NCBI RefSeq assembly: GCF_000337215.1
Contig: NZ_AOHZ01000014.1
Location: 37,535-101,534 of the forward strand
Direction: 5' to 3'
From: Natronolimnohabitans innermongolicus JCM 12255
GTDB lineage: Archaea > Halobacteriota > Halobacteria > Halobacteriales > Natrialbaceae
DNA: 64,000 nt
Shown here: piece after piece, positions 1 through 9,131 of the stretch
How the letters are laid out: each line of letters starts with the position of its first letter
Position numbering within the stretch: the stretch's first letter is position 1
Position numbers and translations under genes: made by a program
The notes under the pieces: model-generated
Database searches by the model: none
Seen by the model: only the letters and a program-made list of their open reading frames with translations
What the model was told of the DNA's origin: nothing

Positions 1-855
1 GCCGACGAGGTACCGGGCGTCGTTCTCGTCCACGGGTCCGGCCCGGCGGACATGGACTACGCGAGCTACGGCACGCGAATGTTCGCCGATCTGGCAACCG
101 GCCTTGCGAGTCGGGGCATCGCGACGCTCCGGTACGACAAACGAACCGCCGTCTGTGCGGTCGACCCCGAAGACCACACGCTGGATCACGTTACCGTCGA
201 CGACGCGCTGGCCGCGATCGACGAACTCCGCGCTCTCGACGGCGTCGACCCTGACCGGATCGTCGTCGCCGGCCACAGCATGGGCGGGAAAGCGGCGCCG
301 CGGATCCTCGACCGGGACGGCGAACTCGCCGGCGCCGCCGTGCTCGCCGCACCGGCGCGGCCGATGTTTACGCTCTTCGAGGAACAGTACGAACACTTCG
401 CCACCGTCGGCGACTACGAGTGGCCGGAGATGGAAACCGCGTACGAGCAGACGCAGGCGGCGATCGAACGCGTCCAAACTGGCGCGTACGACCGCGACGA
501 AATCCTCCTCGAGTACCCCGGCGCACTCTGGGCGAGTCTCGAAGGGTACGACCCGGTCGAGACTGCACGCGCCGTCGACGAGCCGCTGTTTTTCTTGCAG
601 GGCAGTCGGGATTACCAGGTCACCCTCGAGGACGACTTCGAACTGTGGGAACGCGAACTCGCGGAGCGGCCGGACACGACGTTCGAAACCTACGACGGGC
701 TCGATCATCGGTTCATGTCGGGCGATGGACCGTCGGTGAGCGGCGAGTACATGGTTCGAAACAACGTCGAGCGGGCGGTCGTCGACGACCTCGCCGACTG
801 GGTCGCCGAGCGGTACCCTCACTCGAGAGAGACCGCGTCGAGGACCGAGGATTGA
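1..855 (+). CDS. Alpha/beta hydrolase (dienelactone hydrolase-like), 5' end missing
   Basis: The frame is open from the first base, so the true start lies outside the window; 284 residues are visible. The fold is clear from VHGSGP near residue 11, the nucleophile elbow GHSMGG (Ser about 93), an acid in GSRD (Asp about 204) and a late LDH motif (His about 236). This is a serine hydrolase of the dienelactone-hydrolase/prolyl-oligopeptidase-like group; the substrate cannot be told. The stop TGA is 27 bases before the ATG of the next gene, so the two may be co-transcribed. Confidence 0.85.
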   Translation, partial: ADEVPGVVLVHGSGPADMDYASYGTRMFADLATGLASRGIATLRYDKRTAVCAVDPEDHTLDHVTVDDALAAIDELRALDGVDPDRIVVAGHSMGGKAAPRILDRDGELAGAAVLAAPARPMFTLFEEQYEHFATVGDYEWPEMETAYEQTQAAIERVQTGAYDRDEILLEYPGALWASLEGYDPVETARAVDEPLFFLQGSRDYQVTLEDDFELWERELAERPDTTFETYDGLDHRFMSGDGPSVSGEYMVRNNVERAVVDDLADWVAERYPHSRETASRTED

Positions 856-881
856 TGCCCCTCTCGACCCACCACCGTCGT

Positions 882-1781
882 ATGGACACGACTCGTATCT
901 TACAGGTCGACGCGTTCACGGACGAGCCGCTGGCCGGCAATCCTGCCGGCGTCGTTCCCGAGGCCGACGGCCTCGCCGACGACCAGCTGCAACGCATCGC
1001 CGCCGAGATGGCCGTCAGCGAGACGGCCTTCCTCCGCTCGAGCGACGACGCGGACTACGAGGTCCGATACTTTACGCCGACCCAGGAGGTCGACCTCTGC
1101 GGGCACGCGACCATCGGCTCCTTCGCCCACCTCCACGACGAGGGCCTCGAGGCCGGAACGTACACGCTCGAGACGAACGTTGGGGTCCTCGAGATCGACG
1201 TCGAATCGGACGGCTCGGTCTGGATGTCCCAAGACGAGCCGCGGATTCGCGAGGTTGACGTCGGCTACGACCGCGTCGCCGACGCCCTGGGCGTCGATCA
1301 GGCTGCCCTCGAGGGGGCGAGCGACGACATTCCTCTCGCCGTCTCCTCGACAGGTCTGCCGTTTCTGATCGCCCCGATCACGTACCTCTCGGATCTCGGC
1401 AGCGCCGAGCCTGATATGAACGCGGTCGAGGAGCTAACCGACGCCGTCGACGCGACGGGGGTCTACCTCTTTACGTTCGACGCGCTCGACCGGGAATCGA
1501 CGCTTCACGGGCGGATGTTCGCGCCCGGCGCCGGCGTCCCCGAAGATCCCGTGACGGGAACCGCAAGCGGCGCCGTCGGCGCCTACCTCGATCGCTTCGG
1601 CGCGTTCGACGACGACTTTCCCGACGAGCTTCGCCTCGAGCAGGGCCACTACGTCGACCGCCCTGGCACCGTCCGCGTTCGCGTCGACGACGGGGTTCGG
1701 GTCGGCGGCCGCGGCGTGACCGTCCTCGACGGCTCGCTGGTCGTCCCCGAGTCGACGGACGACGAGATCCTCGAGGCCTGA
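882..1781 (+). CDS. PhzF family isomerase/epimerase
   Basis: A 299-residue protein beginning MDTTRILQVDAFTDEPLAGN, the usual opening of PhzF proteins. Family marks are the catalytic-Glu segment MAVSETAFL, LCGHATIGS, and late in the protein PEDPVTGTASGAVGAYL. PhzF-fold enzymes isomerise small amino-acid-like or phenazine precursors; haloarchaea have no phenazine pathway, so the substrate is unknown. An alternative ATG at 855 overlaps the previous stop, but 882 gives the family start. The stop TGA lies in the first bases of a palindromic intergenic repeat (1778-1863). Confidence 0.9.
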   Translation: MDTTRILQVDAFTDEPLAGNPAGVVPEADGLADDQLQRIAAEMAVSETAFLRSSDDADYEVRYFTPTQEVDLCGHATIGSFAHLHDEGLEAGTYTLETNVGVLEIDVESDGSVWMSQDEPRIREVDVGYDRVADALGVDQAALEGASDDIPLAVSSTGLPFLIAPITYLSDLGSAEPDMNAVEELTDAVDATGVYLFTFDALDRESTLHGRMFAPGAGVPEDPVTGTASGAVGAYLDRFGAFDDDFPDELRLEQGHYVDRPGTVRVRVDDGVRVGGRGVTVLDGSLVVPESTDDEILEA

Positions 1782-1863
1782 GACGGTTTGCTGTACCTCT
1801 GTATCACCGATCGCCAGAACGGGTCGCCGATCGGCGGTAAGTGACTACAGTACCCGGTCTGAG
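1778..1863. repeat. Palindromic intergenic element, copy 1
   Basis: An 86-bp imperfect inverted repeat. The left end reads CTGAGACGGTTTGCTGTAC; the reverse complement of the right end reads CTCAGACCGGGTACTGTAG. An inner palindrome (CCGATCGCC ... GGCGATCGG type) fills the centre. The end matches copies at 17302-17386 and 59381-59466. The CTGA end contains the stop codon of the phzF-like gene. Confidence 0.7.
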
Positions 1864-1947
1864 GGTCCACGAATCCGTCGCGGACCGACAGTCAACGACG
1901 GCGACCTGTTGTTTCATGGTGGTATGTGTCGTACCAGCAACCCGAAG

Positions 1948-3975
1948 ATGTCCGAGAACACTACGGATCCGGCCCTCGAGGACGTCGACGAGGTGGTCCA
2001 CGACCCCAGTCGGTCGTTCGTCGAGTCGACCAACGTCTACGACTTCATGGAAACGTACGGGATCGACGACTACGACGAACTCATCGCGCGAACGACCGGC
2101 GAGGTCGAGGGCGAGCCCGAAAGCGGGGTCGACTGGTTCTGGGACGAACTCGTCGACTACCTCGACATCGAGTTCTACGAGCCCTACGACGAGGTGCGCG
2201 ACGACAGCGAGGGGCCGCAGTTTTCCGAGTGGTATCCCGGCGGCGAACTCAACGTCGCCCACAACGTCGTCGACCGCCACGCCGCCCGCGACGAGGAGCG
2301 GCGCAACAAAGTAGCGACGATCTGGGAGGGCGAAGACGGCCAGGTCCGGGAAGTCACCTACCACGAACTCCGTCGGCAGTCGAATCAGGTCGCCAACGCG
2401 CTCGAGGAACGGGGGATCGAGACGGGTGACACGGTGGGGCTCTACATGCCGATGGTGCCCGAAGTCGTCTCGATCCTCTACGGTTGTTTCAAGGCTGGAG
2501 CGATCGCGGTTCCGATCTTCTCGGGGTTCGGCGTCGACGCCGCCGCGACCCGGATCGCGGATTCGGAATGTTCGGTCCTCTTTACCGGCGACGGCTTCTC
2601 GCGTCGCGGCGATCCGGTCTTCCTCAAGTCCGCGGCCGACGAGGCGGTCGAGGAGGCGGGCTACGTCGAGGAGACGATCGTGTTCGACCGGCTGGGATCG
2701 AGTGATCCCTCGAGCGAGCACGAAATCCCGTGGAACGACGAACGCGACGAGTGGTGGGACGACGCCGTCGAAACGCAAGACGACGACTATGACTCGAAGT
2801 CCCTCGACTCGAGTCAGGAGTCGATGCTGCTCTACTCCTCCGGCACCACGGGCGAGCCAAAGGGGATCGTTCACACCCACGCGGGCGTGCAGGTCCAGTG
2901 TGCCAAGGAGGTCTACTTCGGGATGGATCTCAAGCCGGCCGACCGCTTTTTCTGGGTCTCCGACATCGGCTGGATGATGGGGCCGTGGACCCTGATCGGC
3001 ACCCACACCTTTGGCGGGACGGTCTTCATGTACGAGGGTGCACCCGACCATCCCGAGCCGGATCGCTTCTGGGAGATGATCGACCGACACGAGCTCACCC
3101 AGTTCGGCATCTCGCCGACCGCGATTCGGGCGCTGCGAAAACACGGGGACGAGTGGCTCGAGGGTCACGACCTCTCCTCGCTTCGGCTGCTGGGCTCGAC
3201 GGGCGAGCCGTGGGATCCCGAATCGTGGCAGTGGTTCTACGAAAACGTCGGCAACGGCGACGCACCGATCATCAACTTCTCCGGCGGCACCGAGATCTGT
3301 GGCTGCTTCCTGATGCCGATGCCGAACCAGCCGCTGAAGCCGTGTACGCTGGGCGGACCGGGGCTCGGCATGGATATCGATATCGTGGATCGTGGTGGAA
3401 ATTCGGTCCGGGAGGACAACCAGCGAGGCTTCCTCGTGGCTCGAGATTCCTGTCCCTCGATGACGAAATCGCTCTGGTCCGGCGACGAACGCTACCTGAA
3501 CGAGTACTGGTCGACGTTCGAAGACATGTGGAACCACGGCGACTGGGCCCAGAAAGACGCGGACGGCTTCTGGTTCCTCCACGGCCGGGCCGACGACGCA
3601 CTCAACGTGGCCGGCCGGAAAGTCGGCCCCGCGGAGGTCGAAGGGGCACTCATCGACCACGAATCCGTCAATCAAGCTGCAGCTATCGGGGCTCCCGACG
3701 AGACGACGGGAACCGCCGTCGTCACGTACGTCATTCTCGAGAGCGGCTTCGAGGAATCCGACGACCTCAAGGCGAAACTCCGTACGCAGGTCGGTGACGA
3801 ACTGGGCAAGCCGTTCCGGCCGCGAGAGATCCTGTTCGTCGACGACCTGCCGAAAACGCAGTCGGGCAAGATCATCCGACGGGCCATCGAGGCGACGTAT
3901 ACGGGCGAGGAGCTCGGCGACATGAGCAGCATCGAGAACCCCGAGGCGCTCGAGGAACTCGAGGACGCGCGGTAG
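1948..3975 (+). CDS. Acetyl/acyl-CoA synthetase (AMP-forming)
   Basis: A 675-residue ANL-superfamily ligase. It carries the P-loop YSSGTTGEPKG, FFWVSDIGWMMGPW, the adenylate-binding FSGGTEICG, a C-terminal hinge region with NVAGRKVGPAEVE, and the catalytic lysine in PKTQSGKIIRRA (about Lys 641). Length and the W-rich N-terminal domain fit the acetyl/propionyl-CoA synthetase branch. The reaction is carboxylate + ATP + CoA to acyl-CoA + AMP + PPi in the cytoplasm. ATGs at 1909 and 1924 are in frame, but MSENTTDP at 1948 begins the acidic haloarchaeal N-terminus. The exact acyl chain is not settled by sequence. Confidence 0.88.
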   Translation: MSENTTDPALEDVDEVVHDPSRSFVESTNVYDFMETYGIDDYDELIARTTGEVEGEPESGVDWFWDELVDYLDIEFYEPYDEVRDDSEGPQFSEWYPGGELNVAHNVVDRHAARDEERRNKVATIWEGEDGQVREVTYHELRRQSNQVANALEERGIETGDTVGLYMPMVPEVVSILYGCFKAGAIAVPIFSGFGVDAAATRIADSECSVLFTGDGFSRRGDPVFLKSAADEAVEEAGYVEETIVFDRLGSSDPSSEHEIPWNDERDEWWDDAVETQDDDYDSKSLDSSQESMLLYSSGTTGEPKGIVHTHAGVQVQCAKEVYFGMDLKPADRFFWVSDIGWMMGPWTLIGTHTFGGTVFMYEGAPDHPEPDRFWEMIDRHELTQFGISPTAIRALRKHGDEWLEGHDLSSLRLLGSTGEPWDPESWQWFYENVGNGDAPIINFSGGTEICGCFLMPMPNQPLKPCTLGGPGLGMDIDIVDRGGNSVREDNQRGFLVARDSCPSMTKSLWSGDERYLNEYWSTFEDMWNHGDWAQKDADGFWFLHGRADDALNVAGRKVGPAEVEGALIDHESVNQAAAIGAPDETTGTAVVTYVILESGFEESDDLKAKLRTQVGDELGKPFRPREILFVDDLPKTQSGKIIRRAIEATYTGEELGDMSSIENPEALEELEDAR

Positions 3976-4082
3976 CGACGCGATCAAACCGGCCAGCGAC
4001 GTCGTACCGGGTCGTTCGGTACCGCCTCACAGACCGAGACCCGTCGCGAGCCATTCAAAACGCTCCCCGCGTACCTAGGCAT

Positions 4083-5054
4083 ATGACCGACGACGAGTCC
4101 CACGATGAGGTCGTGCCGGGTACCGATGAGGAGCTGTCAACGGCCGACGTTCGCGGCTACGACTTCCGCGGCGAGTTCGACTTTCAGCAACTGCTCGAGT
4201 CCTACGAGACGACCGGCTTTCAGGCGACCCAGCTCGCGGAGGCGATCGACATCGCCGAGCGAATGCAAGATGAGGACGCGACGATCTACCTGACCTGCAC
4301 CTCGAACATCGTTTCGTCGGGGCTGCGCGAGGTCGTCGCCGCGCTCGTCCGCGAAGGGTACGTCGACGTGTTGATCACGACGTCCGGCTCGCTTACGGAG
4401 GACGTCATCAAGACCGCGAAGCCGTTCAAGATGGGTGAATGGGACGCCGACGAGGCCGAACTCCGCGAGCGCGGGATCAACCGACTGGGTAACATCTTCG
4501 TCCCCTCCGATCGGTACGTCTGGCTCGAGGAGTACCTCTACGACTTCTTCGACGACTTCTTCGCGGAGAAGAAGGTTCGGACGCCGACGGCCTTCGCCCG
4601 CGAACTCGGCGAGACGCTCGAGGACGAGGACTCGATCCTGAAACAGGCCGCCGACAACGACGTAACGGTGTACTGTCCGGCGCTGACCGACGCCGAGGTC
4701 GGGAACTTCCTCTACTACTACCGGCAGGGGTACGACTCGGACGTGGGAATCGAGATTCTGGACGACTACGACTCGCTGATCGAGGAGGGAATGCTCGCCG
4801 ATACGACCGGCCTCATCGCGGTCGGCGGCGGCGTTCCGAAACACCACGCGATCATGACGAACCTCTTCCGGGGCGGTGCCGACTACGTCGTCTACATCTC
4901 GACGGGGATGGAAGGCGACGGCTCGCTGTCCGGTGCGCCGCCGAACGAGGCCGTCTCGTGGGGGAAGATCAAGGAGGCCGAGAAGAACTACACCCAGGTC
5001 GAAGCGGAAGCAACGCTCGTGTTCCCGCTGCTCGTGGCGGCTGCATTTAACTGA
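4083..5054 (+). CDS. dys: Deoxyhypusine synthase
   Basis: A 323-residue protein matching archaeal deoxyhypusine synthase from end to end: LTCTSNIVSSGLREVV, LITTSGSLTEDVIK, GGGVPKHHAI, YISTGMEGDGSLSGA, and the catalytic-lysine segment SWGKIKEA (Lys about 295). It transfers the butylamine group of spermidine (agmatine in some archaea) to aIF5A, the first step of hypusine formation. It stands alone; a TTCAAAAC box about 30 bases upstream is a likely promoter. Confidence 0.95.
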   Translation: MTDDESHDEVVPGTDEELSTADVRGYDFRGEFDFQQLLESYETTGFQATQLAEAIDIAERMQDEDATIYLTCTSNIVSSGLREVVAALVREGYVDVLITTSGSLTEDVIKTAKPFKMGEWDADEAELRERGINRLGNIFVPSDRYVWLEEYLYDFFDDFFAEKKVRTPTAFARELGETLEDEDSILKQAADNDVTVYCPALTDAEVGNFLYYYRQGYDSDVGIEILDDYDSLIEEGMLADTTGLIAVGGGVPKHHAIMTNLFRGGADYVVYISTGMEGDGSLSGAPPNEAVSWGKIKEAEKNYTQVEAEATLVFPLLVAAAFN

Positions 5055-5278
5055 CGCTGCGTGAGCCACTCGAAGACGCGATAGTCGGCGAGGAAACGGC
5101 CCACGTCATCGGGTTCTTCCCGAACACAGCACTGAATGCAACGAGGAGCCACTCGAGCCGTTCGGGACGGCAGAGATCACGGTCGAACCTGCCCCGTCCG
5201 AGGAGCCCCGGGACGAGTAGCGAGTCGATCCACTCGTCCGCCGATCAGCCCCGTTTTTATCGTTGCTATCGACGGCTA
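5055..5278. other. Intergenic gap between convergent genes
   Basis: No convincing gene. Frame 2 of the + strand ends in a proline/glutamate-rich stretch stopping at about 5220, which may be a decayed 3' coding remnant. A T5 run at 5253-5257 (CCCCGTTTTTATCG) is a plausible transcription end for the deoxyhypusine synthase gene. Confidence 0.3.
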
Positions 5279-7513
5279 TCAGTGAAGCCGCGAGCGGGGA
5301 TCGAGTACCTCGACCGGATGGGCCGCGTCACGGTCGAGTACGTCCTCGAGTTGGTCCTCACACGAGGTGCCGCTGGCGACGACCAGGCGGTTCTGTGCTT
5401 CGGGGGCGGTGAACTGCTCGGCGAGTCGGTCGCCGACGTCCATGCTCAACTCGTAGTACTCCTGTTTGTAGCCAAAGGAGCCGGCCATTCCACAGCACTC
5501 GACGTCGCTCTCGACGACGTCGTAGTCGAGGGTCTCGAAGACGGCTCGAGTGTAGCGGTCGACGCCGAGCGTGCGCTGTTGACAGTGGGAGTGGTAGGCA
5601 ACGTCCGGCCCGCCGTCGCCGGTTCGCAGTCGTGCCCCGTTGGCCCCGTTCTCGAGACAACCGTAGACGTACTCGAGGATCTCGTAGCTGCCATCCCGGA
5701 GTCGCTCGAACGAGGTCTCGGGAAGGAACTTCTCGTACTCGCTGTGGAACATCGCCAGATCGCTCGGTTCGATGACGACGACGTCGCGGCCGGCATCGAG
5801 GTGTTCAGCGAGCCCGGCGTAGACGCGACTCGCCTTCGTGTCGGCGGTCGCGATCATCCCCTGTGAGAGCGGCGCCCGGCCGCTTTCCCCGACCGCCGGA
5901 ACCCGAACGTGGACGTCCATGGCCTCGAGGACGCGGACGGCCGCTTTTCCGCGGTCGACGTCGATGTAGTTCGTGTAGGTGTCGGGGTAGAGGACGGCCT
6001 CGCGCTCGGCGTCGGCGGCGGAGACGCGGGGGCCACGCGACTCGAACCAGTCGACGAGCGTCTCGCGTTCGAACGCGGGCAGCGAGCGGCGGCGATCGAT
6101 CCCGACGGTCCGTTCCAGAACCGACCTGACGGGCCCGAGATCGGCCAGCCAGTTCGAGACGGGTGCTGTCGCACTCCCAAGTTTCGCCAGCGTCTCGTAG
6201 TTGCCAAACAGTCGCTTCTGGGGGTCGATGCTCCCGGTATCTTCCTCGTCGGGGACCAGTTCGTCGTAGACGAACTCGAAGCGGCCGTCGTCGCCCTCAC
6301 GGTTGATCCGATCCCTGACGACGGTATTGATCCACGGGATGTCGATCTCGACCGGACAGGCCTCGACACAGCGCGAGCAGCCAGTACAGAGGTCGTTGAA
6401 CGCGGCGGCACTCTCCTGGCCGTGGACGCCGGCTTCCCAGCCGGTCGCGATCCCGCCGGTGTAGGTCTCACCACCGAAGGCGTGGCCGCCGACGGACTGG
6501 AAGTTTCCACAGGTGTTTGCACACGCCGAACACCGGATACAGTACAGCGTCTCCCGAAGGTGGTCGTCCTCGCGCATCGCCATGCGGCCGTTGTCGATCA
6601 ACACGAGGTGGAACTCGCGGTCGTCGTCACGGTCGGCGAGCGCCACGTCGGATTCGTCGAAATCCACGACGGGGGAGTCGACCGGCGGCGTCAACAGGGA
6701 GACGTACGAGGTGATGTCCTGACCCGTCCCCGAGCGACCGATCAGCTCGATAAAGGGCGCGAGGTCCTCGACGGATGGAACGATCTTCTCGACGCCCGCA
6801 ACCGCGACGTGGGTGTCGGGAACGACGGCCGTCTTCCGGGCGTTGCCCTCGCTCGTTACGAGCATGAGCGACCCCGAGTCGGCCGTGATGACGTTTGCAC
6901 CGGTCATCCCGATATCGGCGTCGACGATCAGCTCTCCCAGCCGGTCCCGGGCGAACGTCGTCAACTCCTCGGCGGTCTCGAGCGGTTCGTCGGGCTCGAA
7001 CTGCTCGTTGAACAGCCGGGCGATCTCGTCTTCGGACTTGTGAATCGCCGGGGCGACGAGGTGTGACGGCGCTTCGTCGGCGACCTGCAGGACCCACTCA
7101 CCGAGGTCGGTTTCGACGACGTCGACGCCGTCGGCCTCGAGGGCCTCGTTGACCTCGAGTTCCTCGCTGGTCATCGACTTCGATTTGACGAGTCGCTCGG
7201 CATCGTTCTCGTCTGCGATCTCGCGGATGTACCGGTTGGCGTCGGCCGCGTCGTCGGCGAGATACACCGTCCCGCCGTTGGCCTCGACGGTCTCGGTGAG
7301 TTCGTCGATCAGCTCCGGTAGTCGCTCGATGGCGTCTTCTTTGATCGCGCGGGCCTCGCTTTTCAACGCCTCGTAGTCCTCGAGGTCGGCGACCGACTCG
7401 TAGCGGCCCTCGTTGAACCCGAGCGTGTTCGCCTCGATGGCGTCACCTTCCGTCTCGAGGAGATACCGGATGTGGTCGGACTTTCGCTCGCGTGTGCCAC
7501 CGCTCGTATTCAT
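5279..7513 (-). CDS. LutB-LutA fusion: LUD domain, 4Fe-4S ferredoxin and CCG domain protein
   Basis: A 744-residue lactate-utilisation protein. The N-terminal ~300 residues are a LUD (LutB/LutC) domain. Two cluster motifs follow, CIRCSACANTCG (about 323) and CTGCSRCVEACP (about 373). The C-terminal third resembles LutA, with HCQQRTLG and CCGMAGSFGYK (about 672). In bacteria LutA and LutB are separate subunits of the L-lactate dehydrogenase LutABC; here they are one chain. The first CCG repeat of the LutA part has lost its cysteines (AVGESGRAPLSQG). The start overlaps the lutC stop by 4 bases. Probably a cytoplasmic-face complex passing lactate electrons to the membrane. Confidence 0.88.
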   Translation of the reverse strand: MNTSGGTRERKSDHIRYLLETEGDAIEANTLGFNEGRYESVADLEDYEALKSEARAIKEDAIERLPELIDELTETVEANGGTVYLADDAADANRYIREIADENDAERLVKSKSMTSEELEVNEALEADGVDVVETDLGEWVLQVADEAPSHLVAPAIHKSEDEIARLFNEQFEPDEPLETAEELTTFARDRLGELIVDADIGMTGANVITADSGSLMLVTSEGNARKTAVVPDTHVAVAGVEKIVPSVEDLAPFIELIGRSGTGQDITSYVSLLTPPVDSPVVDFDESDVALADRDDDREFHLVLIDNGRMAMREDDHLRETLYCIRCSACANTCGNFQSVGGHAFGGETYTGGIATGWEAGVHGQESAAAFNDLCTGCSRCVEACPVEIDIPWINTVVRDRINREGDDGRFEFVYDELVPDEEDTGSIDPQKRLFGNYETLAKLGSATAPVSNWLADLGPVRSVLERTVGIDRRRSLPAFERETLVDWFESRGPRVSAADAEREAVLYPDTYTNYIDVDRGKAAVRVLEAMDVHVRVPAVGESGRAPLSQGMIATADTKASRVYAGLAEHLDAGRDVVVIEPSDLAMFHSEYEKFLPETSFERLRDGSYEILEYVYGCLENGANGARLRTGDGGPDVAYHSHCQQRTLGVDRYTRAVFETLDYDVVESDVECCGMAGSFGYKQEYYELSMDVGDRLAEQFTAPEAQNRLVVASGTSCEDQLEDVLDRDAAHPVEVLDPRSRLH

Positions 7514-8034
7514 TCGTCATCACCGCCGGTCTCGAGGAGGACGACGTGAACGGCGTTCGGGCCGTGGGCTCCCTCGACCAGCGCGCCCATGTCTGCGGTT
7601 GCACTGGGGCCGGTCGCGACGATGGCGCTGCCACCGTCTCGCAGTTCCGGACCGAGCCGCTCGATGGCCGTCGGCATGTCGGCCACGAGGTCGCGCTCGT
7701 GGAGCACCGGGACGTGCAGTTCCGGAAAGAGACTGACCGGTTCGCTTCCCTCGGACGTCGAGGGCAAGACGACGCTCCCGTAGTCGGCGATCCCAAACGA
7801 GGCAGCCGTAACGCTCGTCATCGCCGCCTCGAGTGTCGCCGGCGTCGGTTCGTCGTCGACCCACTCGGGGAGCGAGACGTCCTCGAACGGAAGAGGTGTT
7901 CCGACGACTGGTTCGGTTACGACTTCCTGTAGCGTCGACTCGAACGCGGCCGGGGTGGTTCGGGTCAGTGCAACGTCGAGGTCGGCCAGTGCCTCCTCGA
8001 ATCGGTTGCGGATCGACCCTGACTCGGCGCTCAT
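7510..8034 (-). CDS. LutC-like LUD domain protein
   Basis: A 174-residue LUD-domain protein with ASFGIADYGSVVLPS, LFPELHVPVLHERDLV and a glycine-rich GPSATADMGALVEGAHGPN end, as in LutC. It is the partner of the downstream LutBA fusion, which it overlaps by an ATGA. The ATG at 8034 (MSAESGS) is preferred over an in-frame codon at 8064. Part of the lactate locus that reappears at 12-17 kb with the permease and the FAD/Fe-S dehydrogenase. Confidence 0.82.
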   Translation of the reverse strand: MSAESGSIRNRFEEALADLDVALTRTTPAAFESTLQEVVTEPVVGTPLPFEDVSLPEWVDDEPTPATLEAAMTSVTAASFGIADYGSVVLPSTSEGSEPVSLFPELHVPVLHERDLVADMPTAIERLGPELRDGGSAIVATGPSATADMGALVEGAHGPNAVHVVLLETGGDDE

Positions 8035-8115
8035 ATCTCGTGCGTTCGGTCCCACCATCATCACTGTTCTGCTCCACGGGGCCGTCCTCTCCGGTATTTT
8101 CGATGGTAAATCATG

Positions 8116-8616
8116 TTATCGACCGCGACGAAACCGACGGATGCTCTCGACTGGATCGAACCCGATCCCCGACCGAATTTCGGCCGGAAGCGTTGACGTC
8201 GCTGGAAACGACGCGAGCCCGTCGGCAAACGCCTCTAGATCGATCGGTACGTGGATCCGATAGCCGTAGGGCGGTCCGTCCGTAACGTGGACGGCGATCT
8301 TCTCGCGGGCGACTGACCGGCCGTCGTAACAGACGATCCGGTCGATCTCGTCGTAGGGGACGACGATCGTCCGGTCGGCCGACTCACGAACGCCCCCGAG
8401 TCCCTGCTCGCGGTACGTCCGGGCCAGCCTGGTGGCTTCTCTCCTTGGCGTACCGGTCAACAGGCCGACGACCGGCGTGATCGTTCCGTACTCGGCGACG
8501 AGCAGGTAATCCGTGGTGAAATACAGGTCTGCAAGTCGGAGCGGGACCGTTCCGGTCATCCCGAAGTGGACGTGGACGCCGACGCTCGGCTCGGCCCCGG
8601 GACGGTCGTCGCTCAC
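8116..8616 (-). CDS. Conserved haloarchaeal protein of unknown function
   Basis: A 166-residue soluble protein with a GTG start that overlaps the stop of the upstream membrane-protein gene by 4 bases (GTGA). Visible are a beta-rich N-terminus (VGVHVHFGMTGTVPLRLADL), a central helix-turn-helix-like REATRLARTYREQGLGGVRE stretch, and a segment IVVPYDEIDRIVCYDG resembling PH-like 'phenotype' domains. No enzyme motif was recognised. It is translationally coupled to the gene at 8613-9092 and lies in the lactate locus; a role there is only inference from position. Confidence 0.6.
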   Translation of the reverse strand: MSDDRPGAEPSVGVHVHFGMTGTVPLRLADLYFTTDYLLVAEYGTITPVVGLLTGTPRREATRLARTYREQGLGGVRESADRTIVVPYDEIDRIVCYDGRSVAREKIAVHVTDGPPYGYRIHVPIDLEAFADGLASFPATSTLPAEIRSGIGFDPVESIRRFRRGR

Positions 8617-9092
8617 CGACGGCCTCCGTCATCACGGCCGTCCGACGCTCGATCCTCGAGTGGGGTGGCCGAACGTGGCTCGAGGTCGTCCGCCGGTCTA
8701 TTTTCGAACGCCCAGTTCAGGAGCAACACCGCACCGACAACGAACGGAACGCCGACGACGAGACGGCCGGTAAACGCGAAGAAGCCACCGACGGCGATCC
8801 CACCGAGTCCGAGCGCGATCGCGCCCCGTTGTCCGGTCGTGTACTCGCGGGCCACGCGTCCGGCAGCATCGTCGTCCGCGCCACGGTCGTCTCGGACCGC
8901 GCGCTCGGCAACGTACGTACACGCCATCACCGTGAGAACGAGGACGACGACCACCGTTTCGACCGGCTCGGAGACGGGTACACCCACCGCGTCGGGTCCA
9001 GTTCGAGTCGCGACGATGACAGCCAGTCCGCCGAGGTAGATCGCCATACGCCGTGTAGCGAGCCACTGTAGTCTCTCGAGTACGGACGCCAT
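8613..9092 (-). CDS. Small membrane protein, unknown function
   Basis: A 159-residue protein with about four hydrophobic segments: residues 16-32, 41-62 (VVVVLVLTVMACTYVAE), 95-110 and 112-130 (VGVPFVVGAVLLLNWAF). It ends in a charged tail. The ATG at 9092 is preferred to the adjacent upstream GTG. The stop overlaps the next gene's GTG by 4 bases, so the pair is co-translated. No family was recognised. Confidence 0.6.
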   Translation of the reverse strand: MASVLERLQWLATRRMAIYLGGLAVIVATRTGPDAVGVPVSEPVETVVVVLVLTVMACTYVAERAVRDDRGADDDAAGRVAREYTTGQRGAIALGLGGIAVGGFFAFTGRLVVGVPFVVGAVLLLNWAFENRPADDLEPRSATPLEDRASDGRDDGGRR

Positions 9093-9131
9093 CACTGACC
9101 ACTCGCCACCGGGGGCGGATAACTCCCGCGA

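Noticed and set aside
1804..3987. 727-codon open frame on the minus strand opposite the acyl-CoA synthetase
   Set aside because: It is the antisense shadow of a strongly supported gene; the product is Val/Asp/Arg-rich without any family motif, as expected from GC-rich third positions.
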